Shown in pieces: positions 43,147 to 53,197 of a DNA stretch of 64,000 nt; within the stretch, counting starts at the first letter, position 1, and each line of letters begins with the position of its first letter. This DNA is from Burkholderiales bacterium (GTDB lineage: Bacteria; Pseudomonadota; Gammaproteobacteria; Burkholderiales; Burkholderiaceae_C). The notes under the pieces are model-generated. The model was not told the DNA's origin. It searched no databases and saw nothing but the letters and a program-made list of their open reading frames with translations. The stretch is taken from NCBI GenBank assembly GCA_017307855.1, contig JAFKGD010000007.1, positions 1-64,000 on the forward strand, given 5' to 3'. Made by a program: the position numbers and the translations under genes.

Positions 43147-43193
43147 TTGACGCCCCGAAAAGCCCTTTCCTATCATGTTCGGATGCAATTCCG
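43147..43193 (+). promoter_or_regulatory. Promoter with operator site 13
   Basis: TTGACG (43147-43152), 18-bp spacer, TATCAT (43171-43176), then 3 bp and the dyad CGGATGCAATTCCG (43180-43193). It begins only 7 bp after the FadB-like stop and drives the CoA-transferase operon. Confidence 0.7.
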
Positions 43194-43208
43194 AAGGATG
43201 AAACCGCA

Positions 43209-44486
43209 GTGACAGCGCCCAAGAATCAAGACGAGACAACCGCCCCCGCAGGCCCACCCGCCGCCGGCTGCCTTTCGCATGTGCGCGTGCTCGACCTCAG
43301 CCGCGTTTTCGCCGGGCCCTGGTCGGGCCAGATGCTGGCAGACCTGGGTGCCGAGGTGATCAAGGTCGAGCGCCCCCAGACGGGCGACGATTCCCGCCGC
43401 CTGGGCCCGCCCTTCCTGCGCGACGACGACGGCGCGGAGACGCGCGACTCGGGCTTCTTCCTGAGCGCCAACCGCAACAAGAAGTCAGTCACCGTCGACA
43501 TCTCCCAGCCCGCGGGCCAGGAGGTCATCCGCGAACTGGTGAAGTCCTGCGACATCCTGATCGAGAACTACAAGGTCGGCGACCTCCAGCGTTACGGGCT
43601 CGATTACCCCACGCTGTCGGCCATCAACCCGCGCCTGATCTACTGCAGCATCACCGGCTTTGGCCAGACGGGTCCCTATCGCAAGCTGCCGGGCTACGAT
43701 TCCATCTTCCAGGGCATGGCCGGCCTCATGGCCATCACGGGCCATCCCGACGAGGAGCCGGGTGGCGGGCCGCAGAAGGTCGGGCTGATCGTGTCCGATC
43801 TCGTGACGGGCATGTACGCCTCCATTGCAATGCTCGCCGCGCTCGAGCACCGCGATGTCGTCTCCGGCAAGGGACAATTCATCGATCTGGCGCTGCTGGA
43901 TTCACAGGTGGCCTCGCTCTCGCATTCCGGCGTCGGGTACCTCGTTTCGGGCGACCCGCCCAAGCGCCGCGGTACCGTCGCACCCACGGGCTCGCCGTCC
44001 CAGATGTACCAGTGCGCCGATGGCCCGCTCATGCTGGTCGTCGGAAACAACCCGCAGTTCGTGCGGCTGAGCGCCACGATGGGGGTGCCCCACCTGGCGA
44101 CCGACGAGCGGTTCGTGACCAACCAGGCGCGCATCAGGAACCGCGGCGCGCTCAACGACATCCTCATTCCCATCTTCGCCAGCCGCCCCAAGAAATACTG
44201 GATCGACGCCATCGGCCAGGCCGGTGTGCCTTGTGGCCCGGTCAACGAGATGAACGAGGTCTTCGAGGATCCTCAGGTCATCCAGCGCGAGATGGTCGTC
44301 CGGATGAAGCACCCGCAACGCGGCGATATGCCGCTGCTGGCCAACCCGATCAAGTTCTCCGGCACACCGGTCCAGTACCGGCTGCGGCCACCCGACCTGG
44401 GCGAGCACACCGACGACGTGCTGGGCAGCCTGCTGGGCTATGACCGCGAGCGTCTGGAGGCCCTCCGGGCAGCCGGCGCGATCTGA
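43209..44486 (+). CDS. CaiB/BaiF CoA-transferase family protein (copy 3)
   Basis: 425 residues from a GTG with GAAGGA about 11 nt upstream; in-frame starts further up lie in the preceding gene. SHVRVLDLSRVFAGPWSGQMLADLGAEVIKVE and the catalytic Asp in LPGYDSIFQGMAG identify the family. It is very like copy 2 at 19527 throughout. It heads the unit CoA-transferase, acyl-CoA dehydrogenase, acyl-CoA synthetase, so both activation routes occur in one operon. Confidence 0.92.
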   Translation: MTAPKNQDETTAPAGPPAAGCLSHVRVLDLSRVFAGPWSGQMLADLGAEVIKVERPQTGDDSRRLGPPFLRDDDGAETRDSGFFLSANRNKKSVTVDISQPAGQEVIRELVKSCDILIENYKVGDLQRYGLDYPTLSAINPRLIYCSITGFGQTGPYRKLPGYDSIFQGMAGLMAITGHPDEEPGGGPQKVGLIVSDLVTGMYASIAMLAALEHRDVVSGKGQFIDLALLDSQVASLSHSGVGYLVSGDPPKRRGTVAPTGSPSQMYQCADGPLMLVVGNNPQFVRLSATMGVPHLATDERFVTNQARIRNRGALNDILIPIFASRPKKYWIDAIGQAGVPCGPVNEMNEVFEDPQVIQREMVVRMKHPQRGDMPLLANPIKFSGTPVQYRLRPPDLGEHTDDVLGSLLGYDRERLEALRAAGAI

Positions 44487-44501
44487 AAGGCCGTGCGCCC
44501 G

Positions 44502-44538
44502 CCTCCCGCGCGTTGGCGACGCCGGATCGCGGGGGAGG
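44502..44538 (+). other. GC-rich imperfect hairpin between coupled genes
   Basis: CCTCCCGCG (44502-44510) pairs with CGCGGGGGAGG (44528-44538) with a bulge. It sits in the 112-bp gap between the CoA-transferase and the acyl-CoA dehydrogenase and could lower or process the distal transcript. No U-run follows, so a full terminator is unlikely. Confidence 0.35.
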
Positions 44539-44598
44539 GGCCAGCGCGCCGGGACAGCGCCTGCGCAATCCCGCGACGCATCTTCAACAGGATGGACC

Positions 44599-45759
44599 AT
44601 GAATTTCGAACTCAGTGAAGAACACCGCGCGTTCGCACAGTCGGTGCGCCGCTTCGCGCAGGACAAGCTCGGCCCCGGCGCGCTGGAACGCGCGCATTCG
44701 GCCGACTACCCCTGGGACGCCGCCCGCCTGATCGCCGAGCAGGACCTGCTGGGCATCAGCTTCCCTGAAACAGACGGCGGCGCCGGCGGCACGCTCATGC
44801 ATTCGGTGCTCGCGATCCAGGAGGTCGCCATGGTCTGCCCCAAGAGCGCCGATATCGTGCAGGCTGGCAATTTCGGACCCATCCGGACCTTCGTGGAATA
44901 CGCCACGCCAGAACAGAAGCAACGCTTCCTGCCGGGCCTGCTGGCGGGAGAGACATTGATCTCGCTGGGCATGAGCGAGCCCGACGCGGGATCTGCAGTG
45001 ACCGAACTCAAGACCAGTGCGGTGATCGACGGCGGCGAGGTTGTCATCAATGGCAGCAAGGTGTTCTCCACCCATAGCCCCCATGCCCACCTGTTCCTCA
45101 TTTATGTGCGCTTCGGGCCGGGCGTGGGCGGTATCGGCTCGGTGCTGGTGGAGCGCGGCACGCCCGGCTTCGAGATCGGCAAGGCGTCGGCATTCATGAG
45201 CGGCGAGGAATGGAGCCCGCTGTTCTTCGACAACTGCCGTATTCCGCGCGCGAATGTGCTGTTGGGCGAGGGCGGGTTCAAGAAGCAGATTTCCGGCTTC
45301 AACGTGGAGCGGCTGGGCAACTCGTCACGCTCGCTGGCACTGGGACGGCATTGCTACGAGCTCGCTCGCGAGCACGCCATGACCCGCCAGCAGTTCGGAC
45401 GCCCGCTGTGCGAGTTCCAGGGGCTGCAGTGGAAATTCGCCGACATGAAGATGAAGCTCGAGACGGCGCAGTTGCTGCTCTACAAGGCGGCGCTCGAAGG
45501 CGAGCACGGCCTGCCGTCTGCGCAGAGCACCGCCATGGCCAAGCTGGCCTGCAACGAGGCCGGCTGGTTCGTGGCGAACGAAGCGCTGCAGGTCATGGGC
45601 GGCACGGGCTATAGCCAGGAATCGCTGGTGGAGTACTGCGTGCGTCGTACCCGCGGCTGGATGATCGCGGGCGGCTCCATCGAAATGCTCAAGAACCGCA
45701 TCGCCGAAGGCGTGTTTGACCGCAGCTTCCCGCAGCGGGTCGCGAAAGCCGCCGCTTGA
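44599..45759 (+). CDS. Acyl-CoA dehydrogenase
   Basis: 386 residues. Motifs: FPETDGGAGGTLMHSVLA, LGMSEPDAGSAVTELKTSA, NGSKVFST, TRQQFGRPLCEFQGLQWKFADM and MGGTGYSQESLVEY. The base of medium-chain enzymes is replaced (IAGGSIEML), but the Glu in NVERLGNSS is at the place of the isovaleryl-CoA dehydrogenase-type base. AGGA stands before the ATG at 44599. The stop overlaps the TTG start of the following synthetase (TTGA). Confidence 0.92.
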   Translation: MNFELSEEHRAFAQSVRRFAQDKLGPGALERAHSADYPWDAARLIAEQDLLGISFPETDGGAGGTLMHSVLAIQEVAMVCPKSADIVQAGNFGPIRTFVEYATPEQKQRFLPGLLAGETLISLGMSEPDAGSAVTELKTSAVIDGGEVVINGSKVFSTHSPHAHLFLIYVRFGPGVGGIGSVLVERGTPGFEIGKASAFMSGEEWSPLFFDNCRIPRANVLLGEGGFKKQISGFNVERLGNSSRSLALGRHCYELAREHAMTRQQFGRPLCEFQGLQWKFADMKMKLETAQLLLYKAALEGEHGLPSAQSTAMAKLACNEAGWFVANEALQVMGGTGYSQESLVEYCVRRTRGWMIAGGSIEMLKNRIAEGVFDRSFPQRVAKAAA

Positions 45760-47849
45760 ACGCCCCGCCCGGCGCCGCGCCGCGGCCAGCGCTGGCCGAC
45801 CTGCTGCTGCGACCGCGCAGCGTGGCTCTGGTCGGCATATCCGACGATGCCGGCAAGACGGCAGGCCGCCCTCTGGCCTACCTGCGCACTGCCGGTTTCC
45901 GGGGAGCGGTGTACCCGGTCAACCCGCGTCGCGAGACCGTGCAGGGCGAACGGGCGTGGCCTGACCTCTCCAGCCTGCCGACGGTGCCCGATATCGTCTA
46001 CGTGCTGACGCCCACCGAGAGCGTGGTGCCCACAGTGCAGGAGTGCGCGCGCCTGGGCGTTCCCGTGGTGGCCATCCTGGCCAGCGGCTTCTCCGAATCC
46101 GGCCCTGAGGGCGTGAAGCGTGAAGGGGCGCTGCGCGAGATTGCGCGCAGCAGCGGAATCCGCATCCTCGGTCCCAGCAGCCTCGGCCTGGTGAACTTTG
46201 GCAATGGCCTGCGGCTGACAGCCAACGCCGCCTTCGCCGAAACCGACCTCCCCCATGGCCGCGTGTTCGTGGCTTCGCACAGCGGCAGCATGATCGGGGC
46301 GCTGGTCTCGCGCGGCAAGGCACGCGGCGTGGGCTTCGCGGGCCTCGTGTCGGTGGGCAGCGAAGTCGACCTGAGCATCGGCGACATCTGCCTGTCGGTG
46401 CTGGATGACCCGGCGATCGACGGGTTCCTGCTGTTTCTCGAGTCCACGCGCCACGGCGCCGCGCTGCGTGCCTTCGCGCTGGAGGCGGCGCGCCGCGGCA
46501 AGCCGGTCATCGCATACAAGCTTGGCCGCTCCGACGCTGCCGCCGAGATGGCCGCCACCCACACCGGCGCCCTCTCGGGCGAGGACGACGTCGCCGATGC
46601 GTTCATGAAGGACATGGGCATCGCTCGCGTCGGCGTGCTCGAGGCTTTGCTCGAAGCCTTCCCGCTGGCACGCCGTGTCCCGCTGCTGCCGCCCGGCCGC
46701 CCGCCGCGCGTGGGCGTAGTCACCACGACCGGTGGCGGTGCCGCCATGGCGGTCGACCAGCTCGGCCTGCGCGGGATCGACGTGCAACCTTGCGAGCCAG
46801 CCACGCTGGAACGGCTTCGTGCCGCAGGCATCGATGCCCTCGGCGGCCGGGTGCTCGACCTCACTCTGGCCGGCACGAAGTACGAGGTGATGAAGTGTGC
46901 ACTGGACATTTTGCTGGCGGCATCAGAGTTCGACCTGGTGCTCGCGGTGGTCGGCTCCTCGGCGAGGCTGCAGCCGCATCTGGCCGTGCGTCCCATCGTC
47001 GACAGCGCCGGCAGCTCGCGGCCGTTGGCTGCCATGCTGGTCCCCGATGCTCCACAGGCGCTGGCTGAGCTGACAGCCGCCGGCGTGGCGGCATTCCGCT
47101 CGCCCGAAGCCTGCGCCGACGCGATCGCCGCCGTGTTCGCGCGTCGCCAGCCCGGCGAACAACCGTGCGTGGCGTACACCAGCATCGCCACCCAGGCGGT
47201 CAGCGAAGCCCGGGCCTACGCGCTGCTGGACAGTGTGGGCGTTCCGCGCGCGCCTTTCGTCGTGCTGCCGCTGGACGGGAGCACAGAGGCCGCCCTTCCG
47301 TTCGACTATCCGGTCGTTGCCAAAGTCTGCTCGGCTCATATTCCGCACAAGACGGAGGTGGGCGGAGTGGCGCTGGGCATTGATAGCCCGTCGGCCCTGG
47401 ATGTCGCACGTGCCACGTTGCGCGATAACCTTGCCCGCCACGCATCGGGCGCGCCGTGCAACGAGGTACTGGTACAACCCATGTGCAAGGGCCTGGGCGA
47501 GGCATTGGTCGGCTACCGCATCGACCCGGAAGTGGGCCCTATCGTCATGCTGGCTGCCGGCGGCATCTGGGCCGAGGTGATGCGCGACCGCAGCATCCGG
47601 CTGGCGCCGGTCGATCTCCCGACGGCACGCCAGATGGTCGACGAGGTGAAGCTGCTGAGGACACTGTCGGGCCTGCGCGGCCGTCCGCGCGGTGACCTGG
47701 AGGCCCTGGCCGCAGCAGTGGTGGCCGTCTCGCGCCTGGCACTGCACCCGGAGCTGGGCGTGCGCGAAGCCGAGGTCAACCCACTGATGGTGCTGGCCGA
47801 AGGCCAGGGGGTACGCGCTGTCGATGCGCTGGTGCTGACCGGGAAATGA
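45756..47849 (+). CDS. NDP-forming acyl-CoA synthetase, copy 2
   Basis: 697 residues from a TTG that overlaps the previous stop. The layout is as in copy 1: CoA-binding domain (LLRPRSVALVGISD), ligase-like domain (VASHSGSMIGALV) with phospho-histidine His269 in ATHTGALSGED, and C-terminal ATP-grasp (YPVVAKVCSAHIPHKTEVGGV). A TTTGGGAAM segment near 330 differs from the SGGA of copy 1. The two copies are only distantly similar, so they probably activate different acids. It is the last gene of the island, directly before a terminator. Confidence 0.9.
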   Translation: MNAPPGAAPRPALADLLLRPRSVALVGISDDAGKTAGRPLAYLRTAGFRGAVYPVNPRRETVQGERAWPDLSSLPTVPDIVYVLTPTESVVPTVQECARLGVPVVAILASGFSESGPEGVKREGALREIARSSGIRILGPSSLGLVNFGNGLRLTANAAFAETDLPHGRVFVASHSGSMIGALVSRGKARGVGFAGLVSVGSEVDLSIGDICLSVLDDPAIDGFLLFLESTRHGAALRAFALEAARRGKPVIAYKLGRSDAAAEMAATHTGALSGEDDVADAFMKDMGIARVGVLEALLEAFPLARRVPLLPPGRPPRVGVVTTTGGGAAMAVDQLGLRGIDVQPCEPATLERLRAAGIDALGGRVLDLTLAGTKYEVMKCALDILLAASEFDLVLAVVGSSARLQPHLAVRPIVDSAGSSRPLAAMLVPDAPQALAELTAAGVAAFRSPEACADAIAAVFARRQPGEQPCVAYTSIATQAVSEARAYALLDSVGVPRAPFVVLPLDGSTEAALPFDYPVVAKVCSAHIPHKTEVGGVALGIDSPSALDVARATLRDNLARHASGAPCNEVLVQPMCKGLGEALVGYRIDPEVGPIVMLAAGGIWAEVMRDRSIRLAPVDLPTARQMVDEVKLLRTLSGLRGRPRGDLEALAAAVVAVSRLALHPELGVREAEVNPLMVLAEGQGVRAVDALVLTGK

Positions 47850-47874
47850 ACAAGCCCGCTGCTGCGGGCTTGTT
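47849..47874 (+). terminator. Strong hairpin terminator at end of island
   Basis: AACAAGCCCGC (47849-47859), loop TGCT, GCGGGCTTGTT (47864-47874): an 11-bp perfect stem that begins on the last base of the synthetase stop. It ends the catabolic transcript and, read from the other strand, could stop transcripts coming from the tRNA. Confidence 0.85.
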
Positions 47875-47911
47875 GCCGAGGTCATGCCGCCGATTCACGG
47901 ATGCCTCGATG

Positions 47912-48001
<90 letters not shown>

Positions 48002-48065
48002 TGAAGGTTCACCGAGTGAAGCCCGTGATTGTACTACACGATCCGGGCCGACATACCCCCGGGCG

Positions 48066-49373
<1,308 letters not shown>

Positions 49374-49422
49374 CTAGGTGGGGGCCGGCGCAGGTCGTGC
49401 GCCGCTGCCCGGCCGGGCGCTT

Positions 49423-50388
49423 TCAGGCGAGGGACGAAGGATCGACGTTGGCACCGCAGACAATGAGGCAGACGCGCTCGTCGCCCCGCGGCACGTAGGC
49501 ACCGGCCTGCAGGGCCGCCAGCGGCAATGCGGCGGCGGGCTCCACGGCCAGGCGAAGCTCGCGCCACAGCCAGTGCTGGGCGGCGCGGATGGCGTCGTCG
49601 GCCAGCAGCAGCGACTGCGCCACGTGACGCTGTGCCACCTGCCAGGCGATGTCGCCGATGCGCCGCGCGCCCAGCGAATCGGACGCCACGCCACCCACCG
49701 ACACGTCGACCGGCCCGCCTGACGCCAGCGCGGCATGCAGTGTGGGTGCGAGCCCCGGTTCGAGCGCGATCACGCGCGAACGCCCGGCGAACCAGCTGGC
49801 CACGCCGCCGATCAGCCCACCGCCACCGACGCTCACCAGGACGCTGTCGGGCACGCCGCCCTGCACCTCGATCTCCAGCGCCAGCGTGCCGGCGCCGGCC
49901 ACCACTTCGGGCTGGTCATACGCGTGAGTGAGCAATGCGCCGGTTTCCTGCTGGCGCGCGAGGCATGCGGCCAGTGCATCGGCGTAGGCGTCGCCTGCCA
50001 CGACGACGTGCGCGCCCAGCGCGCGCAGGCGCTCCTGCTTGGCCGGCGAACTGACCGAAGGCACGAAGACTTCGCATCGCGTACCCAGCGCACGCGCAGC
50101 CACGGCCGTGGCGATGCCGGCGTTGCCTCCGGACGCGACGACGACTCCGGCCGGCGAGAGCGGACCAGCCAGCAACCGATTGAGCATGCCGCGCGCCTTG
50201 AAGCTGCCGCCGGCCTGCAGGTGTTCCAGCTTGAGCCAGACCTCCGCACAGTTCACTCCCAGCGAGGCGCCGGGCAGCTTCCAGAGCGGCGTCTCCCGCA
50301 CCACGCCGTGGCGCGCGATCGCGGCATGCGCCCGGCGGATGGTGGCGGCGTCCGGTACGTGCGGCACAGGGGGCGCAGCGATCGTCAT
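49423..50388 (-). CDS. PLP-dependent serine/threonine dehydratase-family protein
   Basis: 321 residues, fold type II PLP enzyme. Lys64 in GGSFKARG forms the internal aldimine, SGGNAG (86-91) binds the cofactor phosphate or substrate carboxylate, and GGGGLIGG is the phosphate-cup glycine loop. Unlike long biosynthetic threonine deaminase it has no regulatory domain, so it is of the catabolic, serine racemase or hydroxyaspartate dehydratase-like kind. Its ATG overlaps the ispH stop (ATGA). Confidence 0.88.
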   Translation of the reverse strand: MTIAAPPVPHVPDAATIRRAHAAIARHGVVRETPLWKLPGASLGVNCAEVWLKLEHLQAGGSFKARGMLNRLLAGPLSPAGVVVASGGNAGIATAVAARALGTRCEVFVPSVSSPAKQERLRALGAHVVVAGDAYADALAACLARQQETGALLTHAYDQPEVVAGAGTLALEIEVQGGVPDSVLVSVGGGGLIGGVASWFAGRSRVIALEPGLAPTLHAALASGGPVDVSVGGVASDSLGARRIGDIAWQVAQRHVAQSLLLADDAIRAAQHWLWRELRLAVEPAAALPLAALQAGAYVPRGDERVCLIVCGANVDPSSLA

Positions 50389-51347
50389 GCGTCCTGCTTG
50401 AGGCCCTTGGGCAGCGGGAAGCGCACTGTCTCCTCGATGCCGTCCATCCGGCGTACGGCCAGAGCGCCGAGCGTGCGCAACCGGTCGATGACTTCGCGCA
50501 CCAGCACTTCGGGCGCCGACGCGCCTGCCGTCAGGCCTACGCGCTGGCGGCCGTCGAACCACTCGGGCTGCAGTTCGGCCGCGCTGTCGACCATGTAGGC
50601 GGGCGTGCCCAGGCGTGCGGCCAGTTCGCGCAGGCGATTGCTGTTGGAGCTGGTGGGGCTGCCCACCACGATCACCACGTCGACCTGCGGGGCCATGATC
50701 TTCACCGCGTCCTGGCGGTTCTGCGTGGCATAGCAGATGTCCTGCTGCTTGGGTTCACGCACGTGGGGAAAGCGGGCGCGCACGGCGGCCGTGATGCCGG
50801 CGGCATCGTCCACCGACAGCGTCGTCTGGGTGACGACGGCGAGCTTGCCGGTCTGCCCCGGCTGCACGCGCGCCACGTCCTCGACGTCTTCCACCAGATG
50901 AATGCCGTGGTCGAGCTGGCCCATCGTTCCCTCGACTTCGGGGTGGCCCTTGTGGCCGATCATGATGAACTCGTAGCCCTCTTTCGCGAGCTTGGCCACC
51001 TCGACGTGGACCTTGGTCACCAGTGGGCACGTGGCATCGAAGACATGAAAACCACGCTCGGCGGCCTCTCGCTCCACGGCTTTGCTCACGCCGTGCGCCG
51101 AGAACACCAGCGTTGCCCCGGGCGGGACTTCGGCCAGGTCTTCGATGAAGATCGCACCCTTGGACTTGAGGTCGTTCACCACGAAGGTGTTGTGCACGAT
51201 CTCGTGGCGCACATAGATGGGCGCCCCGAACTTGGCCAGTGCGCGCTCGACGATCTCGATGGCCCGGTCCACGCCGGCGCAGAAGCCCCGCGGCTCGGCC
51301 AGCACCACCTCGCGGTCCATTGCTCCGGCACCGGTCACGGCTGTCAT
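50385..51347 (-). CDS. ispH: 4-hydroxy-3-methylbut-2-enyl diphosphate reductase
   Basis: 320 residues. It catalyses the last step of the MEP isoprenoid pathway with a [4Fe-4S] cluster. Three cluster cysteines are seen: Cys23 in [11 protein letters not shown], Cys107 in DATCPLV and Cys205 in [17 protein letters not shown] holds the catalytic Glu. The start at 51347 overlaps the fkpB stop; an internal ATG at 51320 would match the shorter E. coli protein. The fkpB-ispH order is widespread. Confidence 0.97.
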   Translation of the reverse strand: MTAVTGAGAMDREVVLAEPRGFCAGVDRAIEIVERALAKFGAPIYVRHEIVHNTFVVNDLKSKGAIFIEDLAEVPPGATLVFSAHGVSKAVEREAAERGFHVFDATCPLVTKVHVEVAKLAKEGYEFIMIGHKGHPEVEGTMGQLDHGIHLVEDVEDVARVQPGQTGKLAVVTQTTLSVDDAAGITAAVRARFPHVREPKQQDICYATQNRQDAVKIMAPQVDVVIVVGSPTSSNSNRLRELAARLGTPAYMVDSAAELQPEWFDGRQRVGLTAGASAPEVLVREVIDRLRTLGALAVRRMDGIEETVRFPLPKGLKQDA

Positions 51348-51796
51348 AGCACCCCGATCAGTTGTACTTCGAACGTCACCGGCTGGCCTGCCAGCGGATG
51401 GTTGAAGTCGAACAGCACGGCATCGGCGCTCTCGGCATTGCCCACCTGCTGCACCGCGCCGGCATAGCTGCCCAGTCCGTCGGGCGTGGGGAACTGCACG
51501 ACGTCGCCCGGCTTGTACTGCTCGTCCGGATCGCCCAGCTCGTTGAGCAGGCGGCGCGCCACCCATTGCTGCATCTCGGGATTTCGCTCACCGAAGGCCT
51601 CGCCAGCCGGAATCTGGAAGGTGGCGTGGGCTCCCTCGGCCAGCCCGATCAGGCGTTGCTCGACCGCCGGGCTGAGCTCGCCCGTGCCCAGCGACAGCGT
51701 GGCGGGCTTGCCATCGAAGGTGTTGATGATGTCGCCCTGCGGCCCCGCGAGGCGGTAGTGCAAGGTCAGGAACGAGCCGGTCTGGACGGTGGACAT
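51344..51796 (-). CDS. fkpB: FKBP-type peptidyl-prolyl isomerase, SlpA-like
   Basis: 150 residues of the SlyD/SlpA class: an FKBP core ([36 protein letters not shown]) with an inserted IF flap domain (about 70-120, [14 protein letters not shown] and QFPTPDG) giving chaperone activity. No metal-binding His tail as in SlyD. The ATG at 51796 gives a normal SlpA N-terminus; no good ribosome site is visible. It heads the coupled operon and is divergent from radC. Confidence 0.94.
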   Translation of the reverse strand: MSTVQTGSFLTLHYRLAGPQGDIINTFDGKPATLSLGTGELSPAVEQRLIGLAEGAHATFQIPAGEAFGERNPEMQQWVARRLLNELGDPDEQYKPGDVVQFPTPDGLGSYAGAVQQVGNAESADAVLFDFNHPLAGQPVTFEVQLIGVL

Positions 51797-51882
51797 GGGG
51801 TTTGGAGGCGGCGCGCACGCCCCGGGGAATGGCGCAAATAGACTGGCCTCCATTGTAGAAAACAGGGAGGGCGGACACCGCC

Positions 51883-52560
51883 ATGGCCATCAAAGACCTT
51901 CCGGCCGGATTGCGGCCACGCGAAAAACTGCTTGCCCGCGGGCCCGCGGCTCTGGCCGATGCCGAGTTGCTGGCCCTGCTACTGCGTACCGGCGTGGCGG
52001 GCAAGGGCGTGCTGCAACTGGCACAGGAGCTACTGGATACCTTCGGCGGCGTGGCCGGCCTGCTGCACGCGAGCCTGGACGAACTCAAGCGCGTCAAGGG
52101 GCTGGGCGGAACGGCCAAACGGGCCGAGCTGGCGGCCGTGCTCGAAGTCACCCGGCGCGCGCTGGCCCAGCAATTGCGCGAGCGCGAGGTCCTCTCCTCG
52201 CCGCAGCAGGTGCGCCACTATCTGCAACTGCACCTCGCCGCCTTGCCGCACGAGGTCTTCGCCGTGCTGTTCCTCGACGCGCAGAACAAGCTGTTGGCAA
52301 TGGAAGAACTGTTCCGGGGCACCCTCACGCAGACCAGCGTCTATCCGCGCGAAGTGGTGCTGCGCGCGCTCCACCATCGCGCCGCGTCGGTCGTGCTGGC
52401 GCACAACCACCCCAGCGGCACGGTGCAGCCCAGCCGCAGCGACGAAGTACTCACCCGCACGCTGCAGGCTGCGCTGGCGCTGGTGGACGTGCGGGTACTC
52501 GACCACGTGATCGTGGCGGCTGGCCAGGGGCTGTCGATGGCCGAACAGGGCCTGATCTGA
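51883..52560 (+). CDS. radC: RadC-family JAB-domain protein
   Basis: 225 residues. A helix-hairpin-helix-like N-terminus ([33 protein letters not shown]) precedes a JAMM/JAB domain with [14 protein letters not shown], the metal-ligand pattern HxH...D. The early claim of a DNA-repair role in E. coli was withdrawn and the true function is unclear. It is divergent from fkpB with 86 bp between them. Confidence 0.96.
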   Translation: MAIKDLPAGLRPREKLLARGPAALADAELLALLLRTGVAGKGVLQLAQELLDTFGGVAGLLHASLDELKRVKGLGGTAKRAELAAVLEVTRRALAQQLREREVLSSPQQVRHYLQLHLAALPHEVFAVLFLDAQNKLLAMEELFRGTLTQTSVYPREVVLRALHHRAASVVLAHNHPSGTVQPSRSDEVLTRTLQAALALVDVRVLDHVIVAAGQGLSMAEQGLI

Positions 52561-52684
52561 AGGCGTTCCTGTAACAGCGGCAGACGCGGCGCCCGCCTAC
52601 ACCGGCCTACGCGCCGCACGCACCCGGCGCGCGGCGGCGCCGGGCCACCATGGCGTCCTGCATCCCACTGATCAAGGAAACACC

Positions 52685-53185
52685 ATGGCAAACGATACCC
52701 ACGACACGCTCTGGAAGCTCATCAAGGACATCCGCTTCGGCATGTTCACGCACCGCCACACCGATGGCCGCCTGCACAGCCATCCGCTCACCACGCAGAA
52801 CAAGGCAGTGGACGATGACGGCATCCTGTACTTCTTCGTTTCACGCAGCAGCGAGCTCGCCCAGCGGCTGCGCTCGGACGGGGTCGTCAACATCGCCTAT
52901 GCAGACCCGGGCGCCGACAGTTACGTCTCGATCACAGGCACGGCGCGTGACAGCGAGGATCACGCCAAGATCTCCGAGCTGTGGAACAAGGCGGCCGAAG
53001 CCTGGTTCCCTGGCGGCCCCACCGACCCCGACCTGCAGCTGGTTGAGGTGACGATCGAAGAAGCCGAGTACTGGAACGTCACCGACAGCAAGATGACCCA
53101 GCTGTTCAAGATGGCCAAGGCCGTCGTCACCGGCCAACCGCCCAAGGATCTGGGCGAGCACCGCGAAGTCAAGCTGCGCGCCTGA
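52685..53185 (+). CDS. PNPOx-like FMN-binding general stress protein
   Basis: 166 residues of the split-barrel flavin-binding fold (general stress protein 26 type): GMFTHRHTDGRLHSHPLTTQ, LYFFVSRSSELA and GTARDSEDHAKISELWN. The C-terminal VEVTIEEAEYWNVTDSKMTQLF is typical. AAGGAAA precedes the ATG. It stands alone; the 124-bp gap before it holds a GC-rich stretch but no clear promoter. The physiological reaction is unknown. Confidence 0.92.
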   Translation: MANDTHDTLWKLIKDIRFGMFTHRHTDGRLHSHPLTTQNKAVDDDGILYFFVSRSSELAQRLRSDGVVNIAYADPGADSYVSITGTARDSEDHAKISELWNKAAEAWFPGGPTDPDLQLVEVTIEEAEYWNVTDSKMTQLFKMAKAVVTGQPPKDLGEHREVKLRA

Positions 53186-53197
53186 CCCGCGTGGCCG

